A DNA stretch of 64,000 nt from Embleya sp051903075 (lineage in GTDB: Bacteria > Actinomycetota > Actinomycetes > Streptomycetales > Streptomycetaceae), in contig NZ_CP182422.1 of the NCBI RefSeq assembly GCF_051903075.1, positions 6,572,001 to 6,636,000 of the forward strand. Reading direction: 5' to 3'. The notes beneath the pieces are model-generated. The model searched no databases, was not told the DNA's origin, and worked only from the letters and a program-made list of their open reading frames with translations. Position numbers and translations under genes: made by a program. Positions 32,746-40,125 of the stretch are shown here, piece by piece (within the stretch, counting starts at the first letter, position 1; each line of letters opens with the position of its first letter).

Positions 32746-33383
32746 GGCGCGCGGCCCTCGGAGCGACGCTGGCCGCGCTGATCGCGGTCGGCGCGTGCGG
32801 ACCGGGCGACGACAACGCCGGCGACGGCGAGTCGGCGCCCCCCGCGGCCACCCGCTCGGCCCGGCCCGGCGAGATCCGCGACGAGAAGGCGCACGTGTCG
32901 TACGTGCTGCCCCAGGGCTGGTACGCCAAGCCCCCGGACCCGTACGTCGGCCTGTACTCCTCGGTCGCCTCCACCGTCGACCCCAGGACGAGCGACCCCA
33001 CGGCCAAGCCCACGCCCGACCCGAACAACCCGCTCGGCACGTTCATGGTCGGCGTGGTCGACACCAAGGCGTACGTGACCGCCAAGCCGCGATCGATGCC
33101 GGAGACGGCGGAGACCGTCGGCCGGGCCCAACTCGAACTGATCTACCCGGCCAAGGCCCAGGACGTGGTGCGCTCCAGCGAGGCGACCCGCCTCGACGGG
33201 CGCAACGCGTGGCTGATGGACATCGAGAGCACCCCCGAGGACCGCGACGTGGCGCCGTTCCGGCTCCGGGTCACCGTGATCGACACCGGCGTGGTGCCGA
33301 TCTACATGTTGTCCTCGGCCCCGAGCAGCGCGACCGAACGCTTGCGGGACCTCGAGTCGATCGAGCGCTCGATCCGCTTCTGA
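32742..33383 (+). CDS. Putative lipoprotein of unknown function
   Basis: This 213-residue exported protein starts with a short signal (RRAALGATLAALIAVGAC) ending in a possible lipobox, VGAC, with Cys19 as the lipid-modified residue. A charged, disordered linker follows. The mature domain (HVSYVLPQGWYAKPPDPY, LDGRNAWLMDIES, FRLRVTVIDTGVVPIYML) resembles the small beta-rich domains of actinomycete lipoproteins that are often called hypothetical. The ATG overlaps the TPR gene by four bases, so the two are co-translated. A strong terminator follows at 33412. Confidence 0.8.
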   Translation: MRRAALGATLAALIAVGACGPGDDNAGDGESAPPAATRSARPGEIRDEKAHVSYVLPQGWYAKPPDPYVGLYSSVASTVDPRTSDPTAKPTPDPNNPLGTFMVGVVDTKAYVTAKPRSMPETAETVGRAQLELIYPAKAQDVVRSSEATRLDGRNAWLMDIESTPEDRDVAPFRLRVTVIDTGVVPIYMLSSAPSSATERLRDLESIERSIRF

Positions 33384-33411
33384 GCCCGGCCCCTCGAACA
33401 TTCGCCCGGAT

Positions 33412-33452
33412 GACGAACGACCCGATCCCCAGCGGGGGTCGGGTCGTTCGTC
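33412..33452 (+). terminator. Strong hairpin terminator after the lipoprotein gene
   Basis: GACGAACGACCCGA (33412-33425) pairs perfectly with TCGGGTCGTTCGTC (33439-33452), and the intervening CCCC/GGGG bases can extend the stem. This is one of the longest perfect stems in the window. It ends the TPR/lipoprotein transcript. Confidence 0.85.
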
Positions 33453-33792
33453 GTCGGCGATTCGATGCTCCGTCGACGCGTCGTTGTCCGCGTTTCGCCG
33501 CGCCCACCTCCCTCGGCTCGGTAGGCTGACCTGGGATTTCGACGAACTCCCGGGGTACGACGGCTGGTTGCCGGCCCGGGTGTGGGATGTCCGGTCCGAC
33601 GCGCGGTTTTCTTTGCCAAACGATCCGCCCGGAAGCGCCTCGGATTCGGTAACTTCCAAGTAGTCCATCGATCTTGCCGCGGTTTCTACCAGATCGCGGT
33701 CGGTCGGTGACCGGAAATCGCAGTTCGGGCCCGTTTCCAGGAAGTATTCGATCACGGTGCTCTCAGCAGCCCGACCGACTGGAGGGGGAGAC
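33453..33792. other. 340-base gap with lower GC, upstream region of the HATPase gene
   Basis: Apart from the terminator before it, I find no supportable gene here. The stretch 33540-33780 is visibly richer in A and T (for example TTTTCTTTGCC near 33607 and GGAAGTATTCGATC near 33738) than its surroundings, which suggests promoter DNA for the gene starting at 33793. No clear sigma consensus was fixed. Confidence 0.5.
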
Positions 33793-34272
33793 GTGGCCAC
33801 CACCGTGTCCAGGACACGTTCGACCGTACGGCTCGTGTCGAAACCGCAGACCGTCTCCGCCGCGCGGGCCCACGTGCGGCGCTTCTGCGAGCGGGTCGGG
33901 TTCGAGTCCGACGACCCGGTCCGGGTCACCTCCGAACTGGCCTCGAACGCGGTCGAACACGCCGGCGACTACGGCGACTACGAGGTGTCCGCCTCGCTGC
34001 ACGGCCGGATGTTGTGGGTCGAGGTGTTGGATCACCTGCCGTGTTCGCTGCCGTCCCCGGTGGAGGTGTTGGAAGACGCCGAGGCCGGGCGCGGTCTGCT
34101 CGTGGTCGCCGCGTTGAGCCGGCGCTTCCGGGTCGAGTTGCGCAGCGGCGGCCGCAAGGCGGTGTGCGCCGGGTTCGAGGAGGACTTCGGCGAGGACTAC
34201 GGCGCGGATTTCGAGGACGACTTCGGCGACGAGGTGGAGGACGACGCGGGGGACGACTTCGGGGTGGACTGA
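33793..34272 (+). CDS. RsbW-like anti-sigma/serine kinase HATPase protein
   Basis: This 159-residue single-domain GHKL ATPase begins with VSKPQTVSAARAHVRRFCER. The N box is RVTSELASNAVEHAGDYGDY. The G1-type segment is LWVEVLDHLPC, and GRGLLVVAALSRRFRVELR is the ATP lid/G2 region. Such proteins phosphorylate or bind anti-anti-sigma factors. Streptomyces has dozens of orphan copies. The tail (FEEDFGEDYGADFEDDFGDE) is extremely acidic, repeating D/E-D-F/Y units, which is unusual. The GTG at 33793 has GGAGGGGGAG upstream. No sigma partner is adjacent. Confidence 0.88.
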   Translation: MATTVSRTRSTVRLVSKPQTVSAARAHVRRFCERVGFESDDPVRVTSELASNAVEHAGDYGDYEVSASLHGRMLWVEVLDHLPCSLPSPVEVLEDAEAGRGLLVVAALSRRFRVELRSGGRKAVCAGFEEDFGEDYGADFEDDFGDEVEDDAGDDFGVD

Positions 34273-34369
34273 GCCCGCCCGATACGGTCGAGCGCGGATG
34301 GTCCGGTCGTACGACGGTGCGACCGGCGCGCGGGTCGACGTGTCGTGACGGAGGAGGACCGGGGGTCGG

Positions 34370-35158
34370 ATGGTGTTCGGGCGGCGCAGGGGACGGGGCG
34401 AGGCGGAGCCGACGGCCGGGGTGGATACGGCGTCGGTACCGGGCTCGGAGGATCCCGTCGCGACGGGCGATCCGGGTCGCGACTCCGAACCGGGCGCCGA
34501 CGCCGAACCGGGTCTCGACACCGACTCCGGTGCCGGGTTCGACCCCGACGCGCCCGACTGGCAGCGCGTCACCGCGTTCCGCTACGGCTCGTTGTCGAGC
34601 GACGGGACAAACAAGCGTGCGGCCGGCTCTGCGGTCGGCGTGCGGATCCTGCGCGGCGGCGGCCCGGAGGACTTCTTCACCCCGTGTGCGCTCGCCGGGA
34701 ACGACCGCCGCTCGTTGTACCTCCCCAACGGCGACCTGCTCTGCACGGTGGACCCCGCCGAGACGATCGACGACGTACGACACGACCGGGTCCGCGCCGC
34801 CGACGGTGAACCCGTCGGCACCATCCGGCGCATTCCGCCCACCCGGCGACCGCTCAAGCACACGTGGCGGATCGACCAGCCCGGCCGGCCCGAGATCGTC
34901 GGCCGCAACCTCTTCGCGACGACCGATCCGCGCCGCCTGGCCGCCCACACGGCGGACACCGCGCTGAGCCTGACCTTCGACACGGTGCTCGGCGGCCCCG
35001 ACGGTTCGATCGGTCCGGTACGCCCGCGCGTCCTCGCCTGGAAGGCGGCCGGCGACCTGGTGATGACGACGGACGGGCGCGGGAAGCCGGTCCGGATCCT
35101 GGCGCCGTGGGTCGACCGACGGCTGGCCTTCGTGTTCGCGATGCTCGGGGACGAGTGA
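34370..35158 (+). CDS. Hypothetical protein, possible LURP/scramblase-like fold
   Basis: This 262-residue protein has an acidic, disordered first 65 residues (PGADAEPGLDTDSGAGFDPD), followed by a globular beta-rich part: RSLYLPNGDLLCTVDPAE, GEPVGTIRRIPPTRR, KHTWRIDQPGRPEIVGRNLF and FDTVLGG. Ending VLAWKAAGDLVMTTDG and WVDRRLAFVFAMLGDE, it has the alternating pattern seen in LURP-one/phospholipid scramblase-like proteins, but I cannot confirm this. No signal peptide or membrane helix. GGAGGACC precedes the ATG at 34370. Confidence 0.72.
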   Translation: MVFGRRRGRGEAEPTAGVDTASVPGSEDPVATGDPGRDSEPGADAEPGLDTDSGAGFDPDAPDWQRVTAFRYGSLSSDGTNKRAAGSAVGVRILRGGGPEDFFTPCALAGNDRRSLYLPNGDLLCTVDPAETIDDVRHDRVRAADGEPVGTIRRIPPTRRPLKHTWRIDQPGRPEIVGRNLFATTDPRRLAAHTADTALSLTFDTVLGGPDGSIGPVRPRVLAWKAAGDLVMTTDGRGKPVRILAPWVDRRLAFVFAMLGDE

Positions 35159-35288
35159 CGCGAGCGACGCCGGCCCGTTCGGCCTCGCCGTGTGCGCGGT
35201 GTATGGCGGTGGTGTTCGAACACGATGTTCGATTCCGGCGTACGGGCGGACACGGCGGGGCCGGACGGCTCTCCGGATCGGCGCGGAC

Positions 35289-36128
35289 CTACTTCGCCGC
35301 GCCCGCCGTCGGTTCGAGGGCGCCGAAGATCACCAGGCCGAGCACGACCAGCCCCAGGACGACGCGGTACACCACGAACACGGTGAAGCTGTGCGTGCTG
35401 ATGAACTTCAGGAACCAGGCGATCGCCGCGTAGCCGACCACGAACGCCACGAGCGTGGCCACGATCGTCGGCCCCCACGCCGGCGCCGGCCCCTCGCCGA
35501 TCTTGAACAGCTCCAGGCCGCCGGAGGCCAGTACCGCCGGGATGGCCAGCAGGAACGAGTAGCGCGCCGCGACCTCGCGGCGATACCCCATCAGCAGACC
35601 CGCCGTGACCGTGCCGCCCGAGCGCGAGACACCGGGGATCAGCGCCAGCGACTGGGCGAAGCCGTAGATCAGCGACTCCTTGCCGTTGAGCTTCTCCATG
35701 CCCCGGTTGTTCAGCGCTATTCGGTCCGCGACCAACAGGATCAGACCGAACACGATCAGCGTGGTGCCGATCAGCCGCAGATCGCGGAACGTGGTCTCGA
35801 TCGTGTCCTGGAAGATCAGGCCGAGTACGCCGATGGGCAACGTGCCGACGATGATGTACCAGCCCATGCGCGCGTCGAGTTCACCGCGCAGCGACGGCGT
35901 GTAGAGGGACTTCACCCACGTGCCGACGATGTTGCCGATGTCCTTGCGAAAGTAGATCAGGACGGCGCTTTCCGTCCCGATCTGGGTCACGGCGGTGAAC
36001 GCCGAACCCGGGTCCTCCCAGCCGGCGAACGCCGACACGATGCGCAGATGCGCGCTGGAGGAGATCGGCAGGAACTCGGTGAGTCCCTGGACCAAGCCGA
36101 GTACGACGGCTTCGAACCAACCGATCAC
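35289..36128 (-). CDS. uppP: Undecaprenyl-diphosphatase (bacitracin-resistance type)
   Basis: This 279-residue integral membrane phosphatase recycles the lipid carrier by removing a phosphate from undecaprenyl diphosphate at the outer face of the membrane. Motifs are clear: LVQGLTEFLPISSSAHLRIV near the N-terminus, and PGVSRSGGTVTAGLLMGYRR in the middle. About eight hydrophobic segments follow the family pattern. The GTG at 36128 opens directly on VIGWFEAVVLGLVQ with CCGGAG upstream. Upstream sequence in frame is not membrane-like. It is convergent with the hypothetical gene ending at 35158. Confidence 0.96.
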   Translation of the reverse strand: MIGWFEAVVLGLVQGLTEFLPISSSAHLRIVSAFAGWEDPGSAFTAVTQIGTESAVLIYFRKDIGNIVGTWVKSLYTPSLRGELDARMGWYIIVGTLPIGVLGLIFQDTIETTFRDLRLIGTTLIVFGLILLVADRIALNNRGMEKLNGKESLIYGFAQSLALIPGVSRSGGTVTAGLLMGYRREVAARYSFLLAIPAVLASGGLELFKIGEGPAPAWGPTIVATLVAFVVGYAAIAWFLKFISTHSFTVFVVYRVVLGLVVLGLVIFGALEPTAGAAK

Positions 36129-36376
36129 CGGACGACTCCGGGGTGGGAAACAGGGATGCGGATCATGGCCGTCACGGTAGCGGCGGCCCACGGTGTGCCA
36201 GGTGGACATCACATGTCCGAAGTTGGACGGAACGGTAACGGCGGAGCCGCCGGCGCGGATCCGGGCGCGGAACGACACGGATCGGGCCCGGCGCGGACCC
36301 GGGTCGTCGATTCCGGTCGCGGTGCGGACATGGATAACGATTTGCCCGGGCGCCGGCGGACGGAAATCCTGGTCCG

Positions 36377-37375
36377 ATGACCAGCGAGAGCAGCGCGCAG
36401 CGGGCCGGTACAAGGTCGCCCGAGGCGGAGGCGCCCGGGATGTCCGAGGCCGCGCCCGTGGCCTCCGGGGTGCGCGTGCCGTGGGAGGCCGCACCGGAGG
36501 GGCTGCGCGCGGCGGTGGAGGCGCGGCTCGGCGCCCGGGTCGTGCGGGCCGTTACCCAGGTCGGCGGATTCTCGCCCGGCATCGCCGCCCGAGTCGAACT
36601 CGCGGACGGCCGGCGGGCATTCGTCAAGGCCGTCGGCGCCGAGGCGAACCCCGACGCGCCCGGCCTGCACCGGGCCGAGGCCAGGGTCGCCGCCGCCCTC
36701 CCGCCCGCCGCCCCCGTGCCGCGCCTGCTCGCCGACGTCGACCTCGACGGCTGGGTGGCGCTGGCCTTCGAGGACATCGACGGCCACACGCCGGCTCAGC
36801 CGTGGCGCCCGCAGGACCTGACCCGGGTCCTGGCCGCCTGCGCCGACCTGGGCGCCGTCCTGGACCCGTCCCCGATCGAGGTGCCCACCGTCGCCGAGGC
36901 GCTGGGTGTCACCTTCGGGGCGTGGCGACGCGGTTTCGATCCCGAGTCGTTCGGCGCGTGGACGTGCGCCAACGTCGACCGGATCGCCGCGCACGAGGCG
37001 TACTGGCCGACCGCCGCCGAGGGCACCGCCCTGGTGCACGGCGACCTGCGTGCGGACAACATGCTGCTGACCCCGGACCGGGTCGTGTTCGTCGACTGGC
37101 CGTGGGCCGTGCGCGGGGCGTCCTGGATCGACGTGGTCCTGATGGCGCCGAGCGTGATCATGCACAACGGCGACACCGCCGTCGACCCGATCGAGGCCCA
37201 TCTGGCCCGCCGGGGGGTGGACCCGGACCGGGTCACCGCCGTACTGGCCGCCGCCGCCGGATTCTTCGCCGCGAACTCCCTGCGGCCGGCCCCGGACGGC
37301 CTCCCGACCCTGCGTCCGTTCCAACGCGCCCAGGCCCACGGCGCGCTGCACTGGCTGCGCCGGCGCCTGGCCTGA
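36377..37375 (+). CDS. APH-fold phosphotransferase family protein
   Basis: This 332-residue kinase-like protein has the catalytic loop VHGDLRADNMLLT near residue 222 and the metal-binding VVFVDWPWAVRGASWIDVVL. An N-lobe Lys occurs in RRAFVKAVGAEAN. The HGDxxxxN and DW motifs are characteristic of the aminoglycoside phosphotransferase family, which includes many metabolic kinases. This is the second APH protein in the window and is only distantly related to the one at 10770. The first 35 residues are Ala/Glu-rich and possibly not translated. The ATG at 36377 was taken, and an ATG at 36440 is an alternative. Confidence 0.88.
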   Translation: MTSESSAQRAGTRSPEAEAPGMSEAAPVASGVRVPWEAAPEGLRAAVEARLGARVVRAVTQVGGFSPGIAARVELADGRRAFVKAVGAEANPDAPGLHRAEARVAAALPPAAPVPRLLADVDLDGWVALAFEDIDGHTPAQPWRPQDLTRVLAACADLGAVLDPSPIEVPTVAEALGVTFGAWRRGFDPESFGAWTCANVDRIAAHEAYWPTAAEGTALVHGDLRADNMLLTPDRVVFVDWPWAVRGASWIDVVLMAPSVIMHNGDTAVDPIEAHLARRGVDPDRVTAVLAAAAGFFAANSLRPAPDGLPTLRPFQRAQAHGALHWLRRRLA

Positions 37376-37403
37376 GCCGCCGGACAGGGCCCCGGGGCGC
37401 GGC

Positions 37404-37754
37404 TCAGCGGCGTGCCGCGTGGGCCTTGCCGCGCTGGGCGCCGAGGCCGGTGAGGCGGGCGACGGCGACGCCGATCGCGCCGGGGAGCAGGCCCGCCGCG
37501 ACGAAGGCGACGATGCCGGCGCCCCACCAGACGATCTCGAACAACACGCGTGGAAGCCCGGTCAGCGCATCGGCGTTGTTGGCGGCGGCGAACCGACCCC
37601 AGAGGAGGATCATCACGGTCGGTGCGGCCAACCCGACCAGGATCCGCACCGCCCACCCGGCGGCGAGCGTGAAGCCCCAGTAGGCGGTGGCCGCGACGGC
37701 GGCCAACTCGGCCAGGAACAGAAACAACATCGCGGTCCAATAGAGCACGATCAT
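37404..37754 (-). CDS. YrdB-family (DUF2568) membrane protein
   Basis: This 116-residue protein has four predicted membrane segments (LYWTAMLFLFLAELAAVAAT, WAVRILVGLAAPTVMILLWG, VLFEIVWWGAGIVAFVAAGL and LPGAIGVAVARL). The pattern WGRFAAANNADALTGLPRV between helices 2 and 3 matches the YrdB/DUF2568 group. Its function is unknown. The ATG at 37754 has GGGGAGG upstream. Two operator-like palindromes occur just upstream, implying control by a regulator that is not encoded next door. Confidence 0.85.
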   Translation of the reverse strand: MIVLYWTAMLFLFLAELAAVAATAYWGFTLAAGWAVRILVGLAAPTVMILLWGRFAAANNADALTGLPRVLFEIVWWGAGIVAFVAAGLLPGAIGVAVARLTGLGAQRGKAHAARR

Positions 37755-37775
37755 GCGAGCCTCCCCGTGGCTTGC

Positions 37776-37841
37776 GAGAGCACCGCTCTCACCCGAGAGC
37801 ATCATTCTGCGTCCCGTGCTCCAAGTCAAGAGCACTGCTCT
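37776..37841. promoter_or_regulatory. Two palindromic operators upstream of the YrdB-family gene
   Basis: GAGAGCACCGCTCTC (37776-37790) and AGAGCACTGCTCT (37829-37841) share AGAGC/GCTCT arms around three bases. Further half-sites (CGAGAGCAT, TTGCGAGCG) are present between and after them. In actinomycetes this type of element belongs to TetR-family repressors, but no TetR gene is adjacent. Confidence 0.7.
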
Positions 37842-37951
37842 CGTTTGCGAGCGCCGATCTCACTCGGGTCGAGGGAAGCCGCCGCCGCGCGCCATACCCG
37901 GTGCCGCGTCGCGGGTGGGCGACGGGCACGGCGCGCGTGGGTCCGGGGGCT

Positions 37952-38479
37952 CTACTCGCCGGGGGTGTCGGGCCCCTGGGAGCGGACCCGCTCGACGTGC
38001 TCCAGCGAGTCGCGCAGGTCGGTCAGCCACGTGTCGGTGTTGCGCTGCACCAGGCGCACGCACCAGGCCAGCGCGTCGCTGCGGCTGCGCGCGACGCCGC
38101 CCGCGACCAGGGTGTCCAGGACCTGACGTTCGGGCTGGCGGAGCCGGGTCATCACGGGTACGGAGACGTTGGTGTAAAGGGCGCGGGTGCCGCCGCACTC
38201 GACGCCCCACGACACCTTGCGGCCGAAGCGGCGTTCGGCCTCGCGGGCCACCGCCATGCGGTCCTCGCGGGTGCGCTCGCGGAACTCGGCGATCCGCCCG
38301 TCGAGCGCGGCCTCCCGCTCGTCGGCCGAGACCTCCTCGGCGAGTTCCGGCTCGGGGATGCGGCCGATGACGGTGATCTCCTCGCGGTCCACGGTCACCT
38401 CGACCAGTGCGGTGAACAGGCCCTCCGGCAGGCGTCCGGTGAACCAGCCGCGCACTGCTTCCTGCTTCGTTGTAATCAT
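37952..38479 (-). CDS. Conserved hypothetical protein, C-terminal ribbon-helix-helix-like segment
   Basis: This 175-residue protein begins MITTKQEAVRGWFTGRLPEG and has a beta-rich start (LFTALVEVTVDREEITVIGR) and a long charged helix (IAEFRERTREDRMAVAREAE). The C-terminal segment VLDTLVAGGVARSRSDALAW resembles a ribbon-helix-helix strand/helix. It may be a small DNA-binding regulator, perhaps controlling itself through GTAACTTGAATTAC, an imperfect palindrome overlapping the start region near 38480-38494. No good ribosome site is seen for the ATG at 38479, and the transcript may be nearly leaderless. Start confidence is moderate. Confidence 0.7.
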   Translation of the reverse strand: MITTKQEAVRGWFTGRLPEGLFTALVEVTVDREEITVIGRIPEPELAEEVSADEREAALDGRIAEFRERTREDRMAVAREAERRFGRKVSWGVECGGTRALYTNVSVPVMTRLRQPERQVLDTLVAGGVARSRSDALAWCVRLVQRNTDTWLTDLRDSLEHVERVRSQGPDTPGE

Positions 38480-38684
38480 GTAATTCAAGTTACGCCGATA
38501 CGAGGGGAAGGCAAGAAGGTCCGCCCACAGCGGAATCCGAGGGGAGCGCCCGGTCCCGCGCCCGCCGGGACCAACCCGCCGGTGTGTCGACGACCCGTCC
38601 CGGTCGGATGGCAGACCCGGAAGGTAGCTTGGGCCGCATGACCATCGAGGGCGTTGCCACACGGGTACCGGTCGGGGTGGGCCG

Positions 38685-39089
38685 ATGAATCGGCTCGGGC
38701 TGGTCGCGGTGGTGGTGCGGGACTACGACGAGGCGATCACGTTCTATACCGGCGCGCTCGGGTTCGACCTGCGCGAGGACACCCCGATGGCGGACGGGAA
38801 GCGCTGGGTCGTGGTCGCCCCGCCCGGCACGGGACCGAACGAGGCGGCCGTACTGCTGGCCAAGGCGGTGGACGACGAGCAGCGCTCCCGGGTGGGGGAC
38901 CAGACGGGCGGCCGGGTCGGACTGTTCCTGTACACCGACGACTTCGCGCGCGAGCACGCCCGCATGCTGGCGGCGGGCGTGGTCTTCGAGGAGCCGCCGC
39001 GCCGGGAGAAGTACGGGATAGTGGCCGTCTTCCGCGACCTGTACGGAAACCGCTGGGACCTGATCGAACGGATGGGCCCGATCCGCTGA
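38685..39089 (+). CDS. VOC-family (glyoxalase-like) protein
   Basis: This 134-residue VOC-fold protein begins RLGLVAVVVRDYDEAITFYT with GALGFDLREDTPM. It continues with KRWVVVAPPG, GLFLYTDDFAREHARMLAAG and VFRDLYGNRWDLIER, which supplies the usual last strand with a Glu metal-ligand position. It is similar to small dioxygenase-fold proteins annotated as glyoxalase or bleomycin resistance, and no substrate can be assigned. The ATG at 38685 opens on the conserved first strand. It is divergent from the 38479 gene across 205 bases, in which I recognise only the palindrome noted there. Confidence 0.9.
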   Translation: MNRLGLVAVVVRDYDEAITFYTGALGFDLREDTPMADGKRWVVVAPPGTGPNEAAVLLAKAVDDEQRSRVGDQTGGRVGLFLYTDDFAREHARMLAAGVVFEEPPRREKYGIVAVFRDLYGNRWDLIERMGPIR

Positions 39090-39132
39090 ACACGGGGGCG
39101 GGCGGCGAGCCGACCCGCGCCCTCCGCGCCGC

Positions 39133-39897
39133 CTACTGCGCCAACGAGATGACCAGCCACAGGAACCCCACACCCGCCACCGTGCACAGCAGCGTCGAGC
39201 CCGACGGGTGTGGGCTGTGCGCCTCGGGGAGGATGTCGGCGGTGGCGAGGTAGAGCAGGAAGCCGGCGAAGAAACCCAGGTACAGGCCGAGCGCGTGCTC
39301 CGGGATGGTGAACGCCAGCGTGAGGGCCGCGCCCGCCACCGGCGCGAGGGCGTCCGCGCCCAGCAGGGTCAGGGCCCGGCGGCGGCCGTTGCCGTACATG
39401 CGGGTGACGGTGAACGTATTGAAGCCGTCGGCGAAGTCGTGCGCCACCACCGCGATCGCCACCGTCGTGCCGACGGTGGTGCCGGCCTGGAACGCGGCGC
39501 CGATCGCGAAGCCGTCCATCACGCTGTGCCCGACCAGCGCGATGCCGGCGGTCAGTCCGATGCCCTTGACCCGGCCGTCGGTGCCCATGGTCGGGCCGTG
39601 GTGATGGGCGTGCGGGGCGTACTCGCTCTCGTGGCCCCGGTGCATCGCCACCGAACGCTCGACCACGTGCAGCACGAGAAAGCCCAGGACGAACATCAGC
39701 AGCGCCTGGGGCACCCCGCCGATCCGCCCACCCGCCGCCGACAACGACTCGGGCAGCAGGTCGAACGCGACCACGCCGAGCATCAGTCCGGCGGCGAGGC
39801 CGAGTACGAGATGCCGGCGATCGCCGATGCGCTGCGCCACCCAGCCGCCGAGCAGGGTCATCAGGAAGGCGCCGGCGGCGACCAGTACGGCGGTCAC
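39133..39897 (-). CDS. ZIP-family metal transporter
   Basis: This 254-residue permease has eight predicted membrane helices. A His-rich loop, EYAPHAHHHGPTMG, lies between helices 3 and 4, the position of the metal-sensing loop in ZIPs. Metal-transport residues are visible in helix 4 (LVGHSVMDGFAIGAAFQAG) and helix 5 (AVVAHDFADGFNTFTVTRMY). It probably imports zinc or a related divalent metal. The GTG at 39897 gives the family-length protein. Much longer upstream extension is not membrane-like. No Zur box was identified upstream. Confidence 0.9.
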   Translation of the reverse strand: MTAVLVAAGAFLMTLLGGWVAQRIGDRRHLVLGLAAGLMLGVVAFDLLPESLSAAGGRIGGVPQALLMFVLGFLVLHVVERSVAMHRGHESEYAPHAHHHGPTMGTDGRVKGIGLTAGIALVGHSVMDGFAIGAAFQAGTTVGTTVAIAVVAHDFADGFNTFTVTRMYGNGRRRALTLLGADALAPVAGAALTLAFTIPEHALGLYLGFFAGFLLYLATADILPEAHSPHPSGSTLLCTVAGVGFLWLVISLAQ

Positions 39898-40125
39898 GCC
39901 CGCGCCTGCCCTGGCCTGCGCGGCTGCGTCCGGGACGGCGTCATCGAACCATCGTCGTCGAGCGGATGGGCGACCGCGCTCGGGGCTGCGCCGTACGAGT
40001 GTGGATCGGCGATGCCCACGCGCCGATCGCCGGGTCCCGCGTTGCCCGTTCCCCTCGTGCCGCCCGCCCTGCAAGATGTCGGTTGATATTCCTGCACAGC
40101 CCTCGCCGTAGGAGTTGGAGGAATA

